A stretch of DNA of 36,259 nucleotides from an uncultured Clostridia bacterium (GCA_944386175.1 CALXAB010000014.1:1-36259); one strand, 5' to 3'; numbered from the stretch's first letter, positions 23,560-32,656 are shown. Numbers and translations are program-made. Notes: generated from the letters alone by a model not told the origin.

Positions 23560-25287
23560 TTATTGTTCTACTATCTTTAACATTGCATTTTTTAATTTTT
23601 CCAATTTTTCTTCCGCTTCTTCCTCTGTATTTCCTTTTATTCCCATATACATTTTTATTTTTGGCTCTGTACCTGATGGTCTTATACAACACCAATTATT
23701 ATTTTCTAATTCATAATATAAAACATTTGATTTAGGCAATCCAGTTTCTGTTGTAATACCTGTTTTCATATCTTTAACAATATTGTTTTCGATATCTTTA
23801 AAGACTAACACTTTATAATCTCCAATTTTCTGTATTTCAGTTTGTCTCATCTTTGTCATCATATCTTTAATCTCCTGTGCTCCTTTAGAACCTTCTCTTA
23901 CAATTGAAACTTGTGCTTCTTTATAATACCCATATTTTTCATATATCTCTATCATCGCATCCCATAATGTTTTTCCTTCTGATGCATAATAACATGCTGC
24001 TTCACAAAGTGCCATTACGGCTGCTATTCCATCTTTATCTCTTGCATAATCTCCAATTAAACATCCATAACTTTCTTCAAAACCAAATACATATTTCTTA
24101 TCTTGATTTTTTTCTGCTTTTCTCATCACTGCACCAATATTTTTAAATCCTGTCAAAACTTCTATACATTCTAGTCCATAATTTTGGGCTATAGCTTTTG
24201 CAAGTTCTGATGAAACTATAGTTGTTATAAACATTCCATTTGATGGTAACATATTTTTTTCTTTCATCTGTGAAATCCTATATTCCGCAATTAATAAAGC
24301 TGACATATTTCCAGTATAATTCATATATTCTCCTGTTTTTGTATCTTTTGCATAAATTCCTAATCTATCTGCATCTGGATCTGTGGCTAAAACTACATCT
24401 GCATCTATTTTTTTTGCTAATTCTAATGCCAATTTAAAAGCTTTTGGATCTTCTGGATTAGGATAATCTACTGTTGGGAAGTTTCCATCTGGATCTTTTT
24501 GTTCTGGTACTACATATACATTTTGTATTCCCAATTCTTTTAATAAACTCTCAACTATTGTATTTCCTGTTCCATGTAAAGGTGTATAAACAACTTTTAA
24601 ATTTTTCCCTTGTTCTTTCATTATTTCTGGATTTAAAATATGTTCTTTTAATATTTTTATATATTTTTCATCCATTTCTTTTCCTACAATTTTTAATAGT
24701 CCTTTATCTATTGCTTCTTCTCTTGACATTTCCTTTATTTCTTTAAAATCTTTTACATTTCTTACCTTATTAATAATTTCTGTATCTCTTGGGCTAACAA
24801 TTTGTGATCCATCATCCCAATATACTTTATATCCATTATATTTTGGTGGATTATGACTAGCTGTAATCATTACTCCTGCTGTACATTTCAACTCTCTTAC
24901 TGCAAATGACAACTCTGGCACAGGTCTCAAATTTTCAAATAAATATGCTTTTATTCCATTTGCACAAAGAATTAATGATGTTTGCAATGCAAATTCTTTT
25001 GACATTCTTCTTGAATCATAACTAATTGCTACTCCTTTTTCTTGGGTTTTTTGTTCTAAAATATAATTTGCTAATCCTTGCGTTGCCTTTCCCACTGTAT
25101 ATTTGTTCATTCTATTTGTTCCAGCTCCAATTATTCCTCTTAAACCTGCTGTTCCAAATTCTAGTTCTTTATAAAATCTGTCTTCAATTTCTGCTTCATT
25201 TCCTTTGATTTCTAATAATTCTTTTTTTGTTTCTTGGTCAAATTCTGAACTTTCACACCATTTTTTGTATTCTTGTAAATAATTCAT
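23560..25287 (-). CDS. Phosphoglucomutase / phosphomannomutase family (PgcA-like)
   Basis: The enzyme interconverts hexose 6-phosphate and 1-phosphate. GGGAGGAATTTT sets the start at ATG 25287 (575 residues) rather than 25323. Alpha-D-phosphohexomutase motifs appear in order: catalytic Ser144 in TASHNPPKYNGYKVY, metal loop DPDADR (303-308), sugar-binding GFEESYGC and phosphate-binding RPSGTEPKIKMY near the C-terminus. The length fits the PgcA-type alpha-phosphoglucomutases of Firmicutes. With the pyrophosphorylase upstream it forms the route from glucose-6-phosphate (or the corresponding amino sugar) to UDP-sugar for the glycolipid and wall enzymes in this window. Confidence 0.9.
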   Translation of the reverse strand: MNYLQEYKKWCESSEFDQETKKELLEIKGNEAEIEDRFYKELEFGTAGLRGIIGAGTNRMNKYTVGKATQGLANYILEQKTQEKGVAISYDSRRMSKEFALQTSLILCANGIKAYLFENLRPVPELSFAVRELKCTAGVMITASHNPPKYNGYKVYWDDGSQIVSPRDTEIINKVRNVKDFKEIKEMSREEAIDKGLLKIVGKEMDEKYIKILKEHILNPEIMKEQGKNLKVVYTPLHGTGNTIVESLLKELGIQNVYVVPEQKDPDGNFPTVDYPNPEDPKAFKLALELAKKIDADVVLATDPDADRLGIYAKDTKTGEYMNYTGNMSALLIAEYRISQMKEKNMLPSNGMFITTIVSSELAKAIAQNYGLECIEVLTGFKNIGAVMRKAEKNQDKKYVFGFEESYGCLIGDYARDKDGIAAVMALCEAACYYASEGKTLWDAMIEIYEKYGYYKEAQVSIVREGSKGAQEIKDMMTKMRQTEIQKIGDYKVLVFKDIENNIVKDMKTGITTETGLPKSNVLYYELENNNWCCIRPSGTEPKIKMYMGIKGNTEEEAEEKLEKLKNAMLKIVEQ

Positions 25288-25642
25288 AAAATTCCTCCCT
25301 ATATAATCTTTTAATAAAATCACTATTTTTTTGATTTTATCAAATTACTTTAATTGTTTATTATTCTACCATAAATGAATTGATATGAGAAGTATAAATT
25401 TAAATTATTTAATAACTTTATCATGAATTACAATACTACTTAATCGTTTTAGAATTTTTTATATTTTGTATTTAACAGAGTAATTAAGAACAAATCGGAA
25501 AGCCTTAATATTTAACTTTCCTATTGTAGGACATAAAACTGGCCTGAAATTTTTTAAATCTTCAGGCCAGTTTTTACTTTATAAAACATATAAAATTTTA
25601 TATTTTACCCAAACATATATATTTTTAATATATATTTTTAAA
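25288..25642. other. Intergenic region with a strong bidirectional terminator
   Basis: No gene is visible. AAAACTGGCCTGAA (25535-25548) and TTCAGGCCAGTTTT (25561-25574) form a perfect 14-bp stem with T/A tails on both sides, 68 bases after the UDP-sugar pyrophosphorylase stop. A smaller GGAAAG/CTTTCC hairpin lies near 25497-25522. Confidence 0.75.
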
Positions 25643-26893
25643 TTATTTTAAATGATAAAATTTATTATATAAATCTCTAGCAGTTTTTGGACAATCTACT
25701 CCTGCTGAATCTGCATTTTTAACTGGTGCGAATTCTTCTTCTCTTTTTACTCTTAAAATTGCCATTTCATCTACTACACCAAAAGCGTCAAAAAGAAATG
25801 CTTCAAATTTATATGCATTTGGAGAATCTGGAACAACTATTTCCCCATTTTGATTCATATAAGTAGCTTTTTTAAATGCTACATGATATGGAAGAGGATT
25901 AGCTCCCATCCTTTCTACCGCTTCTACACTAAACAGATTGCATAATATATGAGATTCTCCATATAATAATTCACCATTATCATCCGTTGCTTCTGCCATT
26001 TCGTCTGTTATTTCAGAATATTCTATAACATTTGGTCTACCATTTTTCTTACAAAAAACACCTACTTTTTCATGTGGATTTGCTTTTACAACTGACTTAC
26101 ATGCTACAGTAACTTTCTTATCAATTGCAATTCCCATTAATACAGGATCAACCATTTTCACCAAACAGTTGTCAACTCCTCCTATAAACACCCATTCAAT
26201 TCCCATACTCTTCATTTTTTCTGTCATTTTACTTTTTACCAAAGACTCATATATTCCTCCATGTCCATCTGCTGCTTGTTTTATAAGCCCTTCTTCATTT
26301 AATAGAATTTTTCCTTCTGTATCTATCATAGGTAATTCACCCTGTACAAAGAAAAATAAGTTTTTATCTTTTTGATATCCAAAATATTTATGTTTTTCAA
26401 AAAATTTTATCGTATCAGCATTATTTTCTCTACTTGTCATTATAAACCAAGGAATTGTAACATCATATTTTTTACCTTCTTCTTTTAATGAATCACATAA
26501 TAATTCAAACAAAGATTTATGAGAATCTAAACCTATATCAAAAGTTCCTTTTGGTCCGTCATGACCTAATCTAGTTCCTTGTCCTCCAGCCATTGTAACT
26601 GCTGCTAATTTCCCTTCTTTTATTGCTTTTTTTCCTATATTTTCATAATATTTATATTTCTCATTTAACTTGAATTTATCCAAATATTCCATAGGTTCAA
26701 TTTTATCTACTTCTTTTTTCTGTTTTTTATTAGTACTTTCATATAAACTTCGTATAAGTTCAAAATCTATATTTTCTATTTCTTCTAATAATCTTTCTTT
26801 ATGTATATCATCTAATTTATCAAAGTTATTTAATAAATGTTCTTGACCATATTTCTTTAAAATCACTTCTACTTCTGCTTTTCTTTTGATCAT
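25643..26893 (-). CDS. UDP-sugar pyrophosphorylase (UDPGP / UAP family)
   Basis: The 416-residue protein makes a UDP-sugar from UTP and sugar 1-phosphate. The nucleotide-binding signature AGGQGTRLG lies at 102-110, followed by GPKGTFDIG. GGIYESLVKS and GGVDNCLVKMVDP (metal/uridine region) follow. This layout is that of the eukaryote-type UDP-GlcNAc/UDP-Glc pyrophosphorylases, also common in Clostridia, not the GalU or GlmU type. The first 90 residues are a helical N-terminal domain. Whether it prefers GlcNAc-1-P, GalNAc-1-P or Glc-1-P cannot be decided by eye. It is ended by the 25535-25574 terminator, so the mutase gene probably has its own promoter. Confidence 0.85.
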   Translation of the reverse strand: MIKRKAEVEVILKKYGQEHLLNNFDKLDDIHKERLLEEIENIDFELIRSLYESTNKKQKKEVDKIEPMEYLDKFKLNEKYKYYENIGKKAIKEGKLAAVTMAGGQGTRLGHDGPKGTFDIGLDSHKSLFELLCDSLKEEGKKYDVTIPWFIMTSRENNADTIKFFEKHKYFGYQKDKNLFFFVQGELPMIDTEGKILLNEEGLIKQAADGHGGIYESLVKSKMTEKMKSMGIEWVFIGGVDNCLVKMVDPVLMGIAIDKKVTVACKSVVKANPHEKVGVFCKKNGRPNVIEYSEITDEMAEATDDNGELLYGESHILCNLFSVEAVERMGANPLPYHVAFKKATYMNQNGEIVVPDSPNAYKFEAFLFDAFGVVDEMAILRVKREEEFAPVKNADSAGVDCPKTARDLYNKFYHLK

Positions 26894-26967
26894 AGCCTTT
26901 ATTCCTTTCCTTATAATATTTTTAATACTAAAAGTCCTTTTTCAAATATTTTAACAATTAATGTAAA

Positions 26968-27001
26968 TAAAACAGATAATATTACAATATCATCTGTTTT
27001 A
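26968..27001 (-). terminator. Terminator downstream of the 27041-27517 gene
   Basis: TAAAACAGATAAT (26968-26980) pairs with ATCATCTGTTTTA (26989-27001) with one mismatch and an 8-base loop. The T tail of the minus-strand transcript follows. Confidence 0.65.
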
Positions 27002-27040
27002 TATTTATATACCATTTTTAAAAATTTATCAACTCTTTAT

Positions 27041-27517
27041 TTAGATTTTTTCAATTTCTTTTTCTCCTGATGTATTTAATACCACTTTATATCTATCCAT
27101 TATTTCATCAATATTTTCTCCAACTTCATTCATATCATAACAATCAACTATTTTTACATTATTTATATTATGAATCCACATATCTATATTTTTATTTATA
27201 TTTTCTATATAATTTAACTTTCCTTTTACAAAAATTAATGTTTCCTTATTACTTTTGGCATTTTCTTTTATTTCTTTAAATTTATTTAAATCATCATTTT
27301 TCCAATTTAAGTTTAATATCTTTTCCTTAGTATCTTTATTCAAATTAGTTCTTTGTATTAATACCTCAATTGTACCTTTTAAATCATTTTCTGTTAATAT
27401 TATTATACTTTTATCTTGTTCTAAATTTTTTGTTATATATGGCAAACTTTTCATTTCAAAGTGATAATCACTTACAAAAAATGTACAAATTTTTTCATTT
27501 GTTTTATTATTACTCAT
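27041..27517 (-). CDS. Hypothetical protein, possible MEDS-like sensory fold
   Basis: The ATG at 27517 (AAAGGATG site about 8-10 bases upstream) gives 158 residues; a TTG at 27523 is the alternative. The N-terminus KICTFFVSDYHFEMKSLPYI followed by KSIIILTEND resembles the opening strands of MEDS/KaiC-like sensory domains that begin with an HxxxFY-type strand and a long helix. The DCYDMNEVGENIDEIMD region near the end is acidic. The similarity is weak, and no catalytic residues can be identified. It stands alone between the pyrophosphorylase gene and the divergent spoIIR. Function unknown. Confidence 0.5.
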   Translation of the reverse strand: MSNNKTNEKICTFFVSDYHFEMKSLPYITKNLEQDKSIIILTENDLKGTIEVLIQRTNLNKDTKEKILNLNWKNDDLNKFKEIKENAKSNKETLIFVKGKLNYIENINKNIDMWIHNINNVKIVDCYDMNEVGENIDEIMDRYKVVLNTSGEKEIEKI

Positions 27518-27658
27518 TAGCAATTCATCCTTTCAAATTTAATAATCATTACGGATATTTAAGTTTTCATATTATTGCTTACTGGTAAATTTTACCATTC
27601 ATTTTTAAATATGTCAATAATATTTCAAATAAAATCGCTCGACTTTTTTCGCAAAATT

Positions 27659-27686
27659 GTATAAAAACCTATAAATTGGAAATAAT
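27659..27686 (+). promoter_or_regulatory. Sigma-F promoter of spoIIR
   Basis: GTATA (27659-27663), 14 bases, then GGAAATAAT (27678-27686) fits the sigma-F consensus GYWTA / GGNNANANT at every defined position. spoIIR is a known sigma-F target in Bacillus. The predicted start lies about 40 bases before the ATG. Confidence 0.7.
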
Positions 27687-27731
27687 TCATATAAAGAATA
27701 TTTTTCTAAATAAGTTTATTGGAGGTAATTT

Positions 27732-28397
27732 ATGAAAGAATTTTTAAATATAATTAAAAATCCCAAGGTAAAAATGGTAATTATTTTAAGTTTTTTACTT
27801 TTTATATATACATCAATATGTGCTTTTTCTTACGCAAATAATGTTTTAAGCGATATAGAAAATAGTGTACTTAGATTACATGTACTAGCAAATAGTGATA
27901 GCAAAGAAGATCAGGAATTAAAACTTTTAGTTAGAGATAATTTATTAGACTATATGAACAAATTATGTTCTAGCTGTAAAACAAAATCAGAAGCAATTGA
28001 AATAGTTAAACAAAATAAAGAACAATTTAAACAAATTGCTATAGATACAATCAGAAATGCTGGTTATTCATATGATGTAACTATTAATATAGGAAATTTT
28101 GAATTTCCTACAAAAAATTATGGTGATATTTCATTACCAGCTGGATATTATGACGCTTTAAGAGTCGAAATAGGTGAAGCTAAAGGTCAAAATTGGTGGT
28201 GTGTAATGTTTCCTCCTCTATGTTTTGTAGATATATCTTCTGGTATTGTTCCTGATGAGTCTAAAGAAGTTCTAAAAGAAAACATGTCAGAAGAAGAATT
28301 TGCCTTAATATCTGATGATTCTGATAGTCAAATTCAATTCAAATTCAAACTTTTAGAATTTTTTAATGATGTTGGATTATTAACTGCAAAAAAATAG
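27732..28397 (+). CDS. spoIIR: Stage II sporulation protein R
   Basis: SpoIIR is made in the forespore, is exported and triggers SpoIIGA to cleave pro-sigma E in the mother cell. The 221-residue protein has an N-terminal signal or anchor helix (about 15-37) and then the family pattern RLHVLANSDSKEDQELKLLV (47 onward), FPTKNYGDISLPAGYYDALR, and GQNWWCVMFPPLCFVDIS. TTGGAGGTAATTT precedes the ATG. A sequence matching the sigma-F consensus lies upstream, which fits its expected timing. Confidence 0.94.
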   Translation: MKEFLNIIKNPKVKMVIILSFLLFIYTSICAFSYANNVLSDIENSVLRLHVLANSDSKEDQELKLLVRDNLLDYMNKLCSSCKTKSEAIEIVKQNKEQFKQIAIDTIRNAGYSYDVTINIGNFEFPTKNYGDISLPAGYYDALRVEIGEAKGQNWWCVMFPPLCFVDISSGIVPDESKEVLKENMSEEEFALISDDSDSQIQFKFKLLEFFNDVGLLTAKK

Positions 28398-28525
28398 TTG
28401 CAATAATTTTTACTTTATGTTATATTTTAGTTTGTAGAAAATATCGGAATTAATAATTTTTTGTCATTTTGGGGAAAACTCCCCCAAAATGGCAAAATGA
28501 CAAAGAATTATTGGGGGAATTAAAA
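28398..28525 (+). promoter_or_regulatory. murA promoter and structured leader with competing hairpins
   Basis: A sigma-A promoter, TTGCAA (28398-28403), 17 bases, TATATT (28421-28426), begins right at the spoIIR stop and gives a leader of about 90 nt. In the leader, segment 1 TTTTGGGG (28467-28474), segment 2 CCCCCAAAA (28481-28489) and segment 3 TTGGGGGAA (28511-28519) can pair as 1:2 or 2:3. Segment 3 is the murA ribosome site. A further outer pair is TTGTCATTTT (28461-28470) with AAAATGACAA (28494-28503). Pairing 2:3 would block translation; pairing 1:2 would free it. The ligand or factor, if any, is unknown. Confidence 0.55.
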
Positions 28526-29785
28526 GTGGAAAAACTAGTAGTAAAAGGTCCTACACCTCTTAAGGGTGAAGTAACAATTAGTGGTGCAAAAAATGCAGCA
28601 GTAGCTATATTACCTTCTACTCTTCTAATAGATGGTACATGTACTATAGAAAATATACCTAATATAAGTGATATACAAATTCTATGTGAAATTTTAGAAG
28701 CCTTAGGTTCTAAAATTACTTGGAAAGATAATAATACAATTACTATAGATAATTCAAATATCATTACAACAAAAGCACCTTTAGATTTAACTAGCAAATT
28801 TAGGGCATCTTATTACATAATAGGTTCTATGCTTGGTAGAATGGGAGAAATTGAAGTCGGAATGCCAGGCGGATGTAAATTAGGAGCTAGACCGATAGAT
28901 CAACATATAAAAGGATTTGAACTTTTAGGTGCAAATGTTTCTTTAGAAAAAGGTACAATTTATGCTAAAGCTAAAAAATTAAAAGGTAGTCCAATATATA
29001 TGGATATTGTTTCTGTTGGTGCTACTATAAATGTAATGTTATCAGCAGTTTTAGCCAAAGGAACTACTATTATTGATAATGCTGCTAAAGAACCTCACAT
29101 AGTTGATGTTGCTAATTTTTTAAATACAATGGGTGCAGATATTAGAGGTGCTGGAACTGACGTAATAAAAATAAATGGTGTAGAAAAATTACATGGAAAT
29201 GCAACATATTCTGTAGTTCCAGATCAAATTGAAGCAGGAACATTTATGCTTGCCGCCGTAGCAACACGTGGTGATTTATTAATAAAAAATTGTATAACAA
29301 AACATTTAGAGCCTCTAACAGCTAAAATATTAGAAATAGGTGGAAATGTAGAAGATAATTGTGATAATATTAGAGTTTGGTGTAATAAAAGACCTAATAA
29401 AGCTAATATTAAAACATTACCATATCCAGGTTTTCCAACAGATTTACAACCTCAAATGGGTGTAGTTCTATCTATGGCAAATGGTACAAGTATAATTAAT
29501 GAAAGTATTTGGGATTCTAGATTTCAATATACAGATGAATTAAACAAAATGGGAGCTAAAATAACAGCACAAGGAAAATCCGCCTTTTTTGAAGGTGTAA
29601 AAAAATTACATGGTGCACCAGTATATTCTACAGATTTAAGAGCAGGTGCAGCTTTAGTTATAGCTGGAACAGCTGCTGAGGGCACAACAGAAATATATAA
29701 TTTACAACATATTGATAGAGGATATGAGAATATAGAAGAAAAATTCAGAAAAATTGGTGCAAAAATCGAAAGAATTACAGAATAA
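28526..29785 (+). CDS. murA: UDP-N-acetylglucosamine 1-carboxyvinyltransferase
   Basis: MurA transfers enolpyruvate to UDP-GlcNAc, the first committed step of peptidoglycan synthesis and the fosfomycin target. The frame is open from 28469, but GGGGGA at 28513-28518 places translation at GTG 28526, giving 419 residues, the normal length (VEKLVVKGPTPLKGEVTISG). ISGAKNA (18-24) is the N-terminal signature. The catalytic loop is MPGGCKLGARPID with Cys117, so the enzyme should be fosfomycin-sensitive in type. Two inside-out alpha/beta domains follow in the usual order. The leader contains alternative hairpins involving the ribosome site. Confidence 0.94.
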   Translation: MEKLVVKGPTPLKGEVTISGAKNAAVAILPSTLLIDGTCTIENIPNISDIQILCEILEALGSKITWKDNNTITIDNSNIITTKAPLDLTSKFRASYYIIGSMLGRMGEIEVGMPGGCKLGARPIDQHIKGFELLGANVSLEKGTIYAKAKKLKGSPIYMDIVSVGATINVMLSAVLAKGTTIIDNAAKEPHIVDVANFLNTMGADIRGAGTDVIKINGVEKLHGNATYSVVPDQIEAGTFMLAAVATRGDLLIKNCITKHLEPLTAKILEIGGNVEDNCDNIRVWCNKRPNKANIKTLPYPGFPTDLQPQMGVVLSMANGTSIINESIWDSRFQYTDELNKMGAKITAQGKSAFFEGVKKLHGAPVYSTDLRAGAALVIAGTAAEGTTEIYNLQHIDRGYENIEEKFRKIGAKIERITE

Positions 29786-29806
29786 ACAAAGGAAAGAAGA
29801 ATATTT

Positions 29807-30595
29807 ATGATAAATTTTTGTAGTTTATATAGTGGTAGTAGTGGAAATAGTTTATTTGTCGAAAGTAAAAATACCAAAATTCTAGTAGATGCTGGAGTTA
29901 GCAGTAAAAAAATAGAACAATCACTAAATGATATAAATATTGATCCAGCACAATTAGATGGGATTTTAATTACACACGAGCATTCTGATCATGTTCAAGG
30001 TTTAGGAACTTTTGCAAAAAAGTTTGATTTACCTGTATATGTAAACCAAGAAACTTTAGATGCAATGCCAAAACAAAGAGATAAAATTAATGATAAAAAT
30101 ATTAAAAAATTTAAGGTAAATGAGCATTTTTCAGTTGGAGATTTAGACATTAACCCTTTTTCTATACCACATGATGCTGCAAATCCTTGCGGATTTAATA
30201 TTTTTAAAGATAATAAAAAAATTAGTATTGCAACAGATATTGGACATATGAATAATTACATTCTAAAAAACTTAGAAGAAAGTTTATTTATTATGTTAGA
30301 AGCAAATTATGATCCAAATGTCTTAAAATGTTCATCATATCCATTTAGGCTAAAATCAAGAATTTCAGGCCCTACTGGACATCTTCCTAATGAAATAGCA
30401 GGAAAAACAATATCTTATTTACTAAAATCAGGTTTAAAAAATGCTATGCTTGGACATCTAAGTAAAGAAAGCAATTTTCCAGAACTTGCTTATAAAACTG
30501 TAGTTGATGAACTACTTATAAATAATTACGATGAAAATTCTATTTCACTTTCTGTTGCCAAACGTGATTCTCATAGTAAATTATTATCTTTTTGA
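29807..30595 (+). CDS. MBL-fold hydrolase, WalJ/YycJ-like
   Basis: The 262-residue metallo-beta-lactamase-fold protein has THEHSDH at 56-62 as its metal motif, after LVDAGVSSKKIE. Later ligands are in PHDAAN, IATDIGHM and GHLSKES. The N-terminus NFCSLYSGSSGNSLFVES is typical of the YycJ/WalJ group, thought to be a 5'-to-3' exonuclease involved in mismatch repair. In many Firmicutes it is followed by rlmH, as it is here, 12 bases downstream; this context supports WalJ. AAAGGAAAGAAG serves as ribosome site. Confidence 0.87.
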   Translation: MINFCSLYSGSSGNSLFVESKNTKILVDAGVSSKKIEQSLNDINIDPAQLDGILITHEHSDHVQGLGTFAKKFDLPVYVNQETLDAMPKQRDKINDKNIKKFKVNEHFSVGDLDINPFSIPHDAANPCGFNIFKDNKKISIATDIGHMNNYILKNLEESLFIMLEANYDPNVLKCSSYPFRLKSRISGPTGHLPNEIAGKTISYLLKSGLKNAMLGHLSKESNFPELAYKTVVDELLINNYDENSISLSVAKRDSHSKLLSF

Positions 30596-30607
30596 TAAGG
30601 AGTACAT

Positions 30608-31087
30608 ATGCTAAATATAAATATTATTTGTATTGGAAAAATTAAAGAACAATACCTAAAAAGTGCTATAGAAGAATATTCTAAACGTCTTTCTAGGTAC
30701 TGCAAATTAAACATTTTAGAACTTCCAGATGAAAAAATTCCAGATAAATTAAATATTAATTTATCAAACGAAATTAAAACTAAAGAATGCAATAATATTA
30801 TAAACCATCTAAAAAAAGATTGTTATATAATTGCTTTAGATTTAACAGGAAATGAACTTTCCTCTGAAGAATTTTCTAAAACGATTGAAAATGTATCTAT
30901 GGAAAATAGCTCAATAACATTTATTATTGGGGGTTCTTTAGGTCTAACTAAAGAATTATTAAATAAATGTAATAAAAAAATTTGTTTTTCTAAAATGACT
31001 TTTCCTCATCAATTAATCAGGATTTTCCTTTTAGAACAAATATTTAGGGCTTTTAAAATTTCTAATAATGAAACTTACCATAGATAA
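30608..31087 (+). CDS. rlmH: 23S rRNA pseudouridine-1915 N3-methyltransferase
   Basis: RlmH methylates pseudouridine in helix 69 of 23S rRNA on the assembled 70S ribosome. The 159-residue protein is a SPOUT methyltransferase. Its SAM-binding trefoil knot shows IIGGSLGL (106-113) and MTFPHQLIRIFLLEQIFRA (130-148). It ends in the family's catalytic Tyr-His-basic tail (TYHR). An AAGGAG site 6 bases upstream supports ATG 30608. It is co-directional with and close behind the MBL-fold gene. Confidence 0.95.
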   Translation: MLNINIICIGKIKEQYLKSAIEEYSKRLSRYCKLNILELPDEKIPDKLNINLSNEIKTKECNNIINHLKKDCYIIALDLTGNELSSEEFSKTIENVSMENSSITFIIGGSLGLTKELLNKCNKKICFSKMTFPHQLIRIFLLEQIFRAFKISNNETYHR

Positions 31088-31491
31088 TCTATTATTTTTT
31101 GTAGAGAAAATAATTATAACAATAAAATATTTAGGGGCAAATATTTTTAAATTTATACTTTATATTGGGGGGAAGGTAATTTTTCTCTACAAAATTAAAA
31201 ACTTATTTAGTATTTTAATTTCTAACCATCAATTTTTTATTATCAATAGTTTTAAACATTAATACATAAATTATATACTTACATACATTTATATATAACC
31301 ATAAATTAAATATATAATTAATTATTAATTTCTTTTAAAAATTTCTTGGCTAAAATTTTGATTATAATTTTCTTGACGATTAAAAAAATCAGAATAAATA
31401 AAATTAATTTAATTATCATAAAATTGTTCCTTTTGAATTAATTTAATTTAATTTATTATAATATCAAAATACAAAAATGTCAAGAAAAAAA
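31088..31491. other. Gene-free region with two imperfect hairpins
   Basis: An AT-rich gap between convergent rlmH and spmB. Hairpin 1 pairs TTTTGTAGAGAAAA (31097-31110 onward) with TTTTCTCTACAAAA (to 31194), with about 60 bases between the arms. Hairpin 2 pairs AATTTTCTTGAC (ending 31378) with GTCAAGAAAA (from 31479) and encloses a second AT-only pair, AAATAAAATTAATTTAATT with AATTAATTTAATTTAATTT (about 31396-31458). A frame open from 31068 overlaps the rlmH end without a ribosome site and is not considered coding. Confidence 0.5.
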
Positions 31492-32019
31492 TTACGACAT
31501 AATTCGACAAACAGCTACACTAGTAACAATTCCAATAACATCAGCTAATAAAGCAACCCCTAATACAAACCTTATCTTTTTTACTTTTATACAACTTGTA
31601 TATATAGCAATAGTATATAAAGTTGTTTCAGTAGATCCCATAATTGTTGAAGCAATAATTCCTATTTGGCTATCAACTCCATAATTTTTCATAATATCTG
31701 TTGCTATAGCAATTGAACTACTTCCAGAGATTGGTCTAAGCATTGCAAGTGGCATTATTTCTTTTGGAAAATTCACAACATTTAATAAAGGTGTAACAAA
31801 ATTTATTATTAAATCTAAAATTCCAGAACTTCTCAAAGCTCCTATTGCTACAAATAAACCTATTAATGTTGGAAAAATACTCATCGTTATTTTTATTCCT
31901 TCTTTTGCACCTTCTAAAAAATTATCAAAAATCTTTACTTTTTCAAGTACTCCATATATAACAATTATCAATATCATTAGAGGCATAGCTAAATTAGAAA
32001 TAAAATTTACCATTTGCAT
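31492..32019 (-). CDS. spmB: Spore maturation protein B
   Basis: The 175-residue membrane protein has about five hydrophobic helices and a nucleoside-recognition (Gate) domain (EGAKEGIKITMSIFPTLIGL, then RPISGSSSIAIATDIM). SpmA and SpmB together are needed for proper spore core dehydration and heat resistance in Bacillus and Clostridium. Its ATG overlaps the spmA stop by one base (TAATG), with AAAAAGGAG upstream inside spmA, so translation is coupled. Confidence 0.93.
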   Translation of the reverse strand: MQMVNFISNLAMPLMILIIVIYGVLEKVKIFDNFLEGAKEGIKITMSIFPTLIGLFVAIGALRSSGILDLIINFVTPLLNVVNFPKEIMPLAMLRPISGSSSIAIATDIMKNYGVDSQIGIIASTIMGSTETTLYTIAIYTSCIKVKKIRFVLGVALLADVIGIVTSVAVCRIMS

Positions 32020-32603
32020 TATTTTTTCTCCTTTTTATCTAATTTTATAAAAATCTTGGTAATAATTATCCCTGCTGTAGCTGTAATTACACTAGCTATC
32101 CATATAGGAACTACAATAGCAGTAGGATTACTAGACCCCATTGAATTTCTTATTGCAATTACTGTTGTTGGTATAATTTGAATAGAAGCTGTATTTATAA
32201 TTATAAACATTAGCATTGAATCTGATAATATTTCTTTTTTAGGATTTTCCTCTTGCATACTTTTCATAGCCTTTAACCCCAATGGTGTTGCCGCATTCCC
32301 TAAGCCTAAAATATTTGCTATCATATTCATTGATATTTCTTTTTCTATTTTTGTATTAATTTTTGGAAAAATTATCCTTATTAATGGTTTTAATATTTTT
32401 GTTAATTTATCAATAACTGATGTTTTATTTGCAATCTGCATAATTCCACACCATAAACACATTGTACCTAACAAACTAATAGTCAAATTTATAGCATCAT
32501 TAACACTATTAAAAACTGAAGAATTTAAGTTTTCTAAATTTCCTGAAAAAATTCCATAAGAAAATGATATTATTACAAAAATTGGCCAAACTATATTTAG
32601 CAT
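32019..32603 (-). CDS. spmA: Spore maturation protein A
   Basis: The 194-residue membrane protein has several hydrophobic helices and a Gate-type domain. The strongest family signature is NMIANILGLGNAATPLGLKA followed by MKSMQEENP. It is the upstream partner of spmB in a two-gene operon. In Bacillus the operon is under mother-cell sigma E; a convincing sigma-E promoter was not seen here. AGGTGAT precedes the ATG at 32603. Confidence 0.93.
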   Translation of the reverse strand: MLNIVWPIFVIISFSYGIFSGNLENLNSSVFNSVNDAINLTISLLGTMCLWCGIMQIANKTSVIDKLTKILKPLIRIIFPKINTKIEKEISMNMIANILGLGNAATPLGLKAMKSMQEENPKKEILSDSMLMFIIINTASIQIIPTTVIAIRNSMGSSNPTAIVVPIWIASVITATAGIIITKIFIKLDKKEKK

Positions 32604-32656
32604 AACTTATCACCTAAATAATTTTATTCTAAAATTGACTTTTTATTACAATTTAA

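Noticed and set aside
31068..31262. A 64-codon plus-strand frame overlapping the end of rlmH.
   Set aside because: It starts inside rlmH, lacks a ribosome site and encodes only AT-driven Ile/Phe/Lys-rich sequence.
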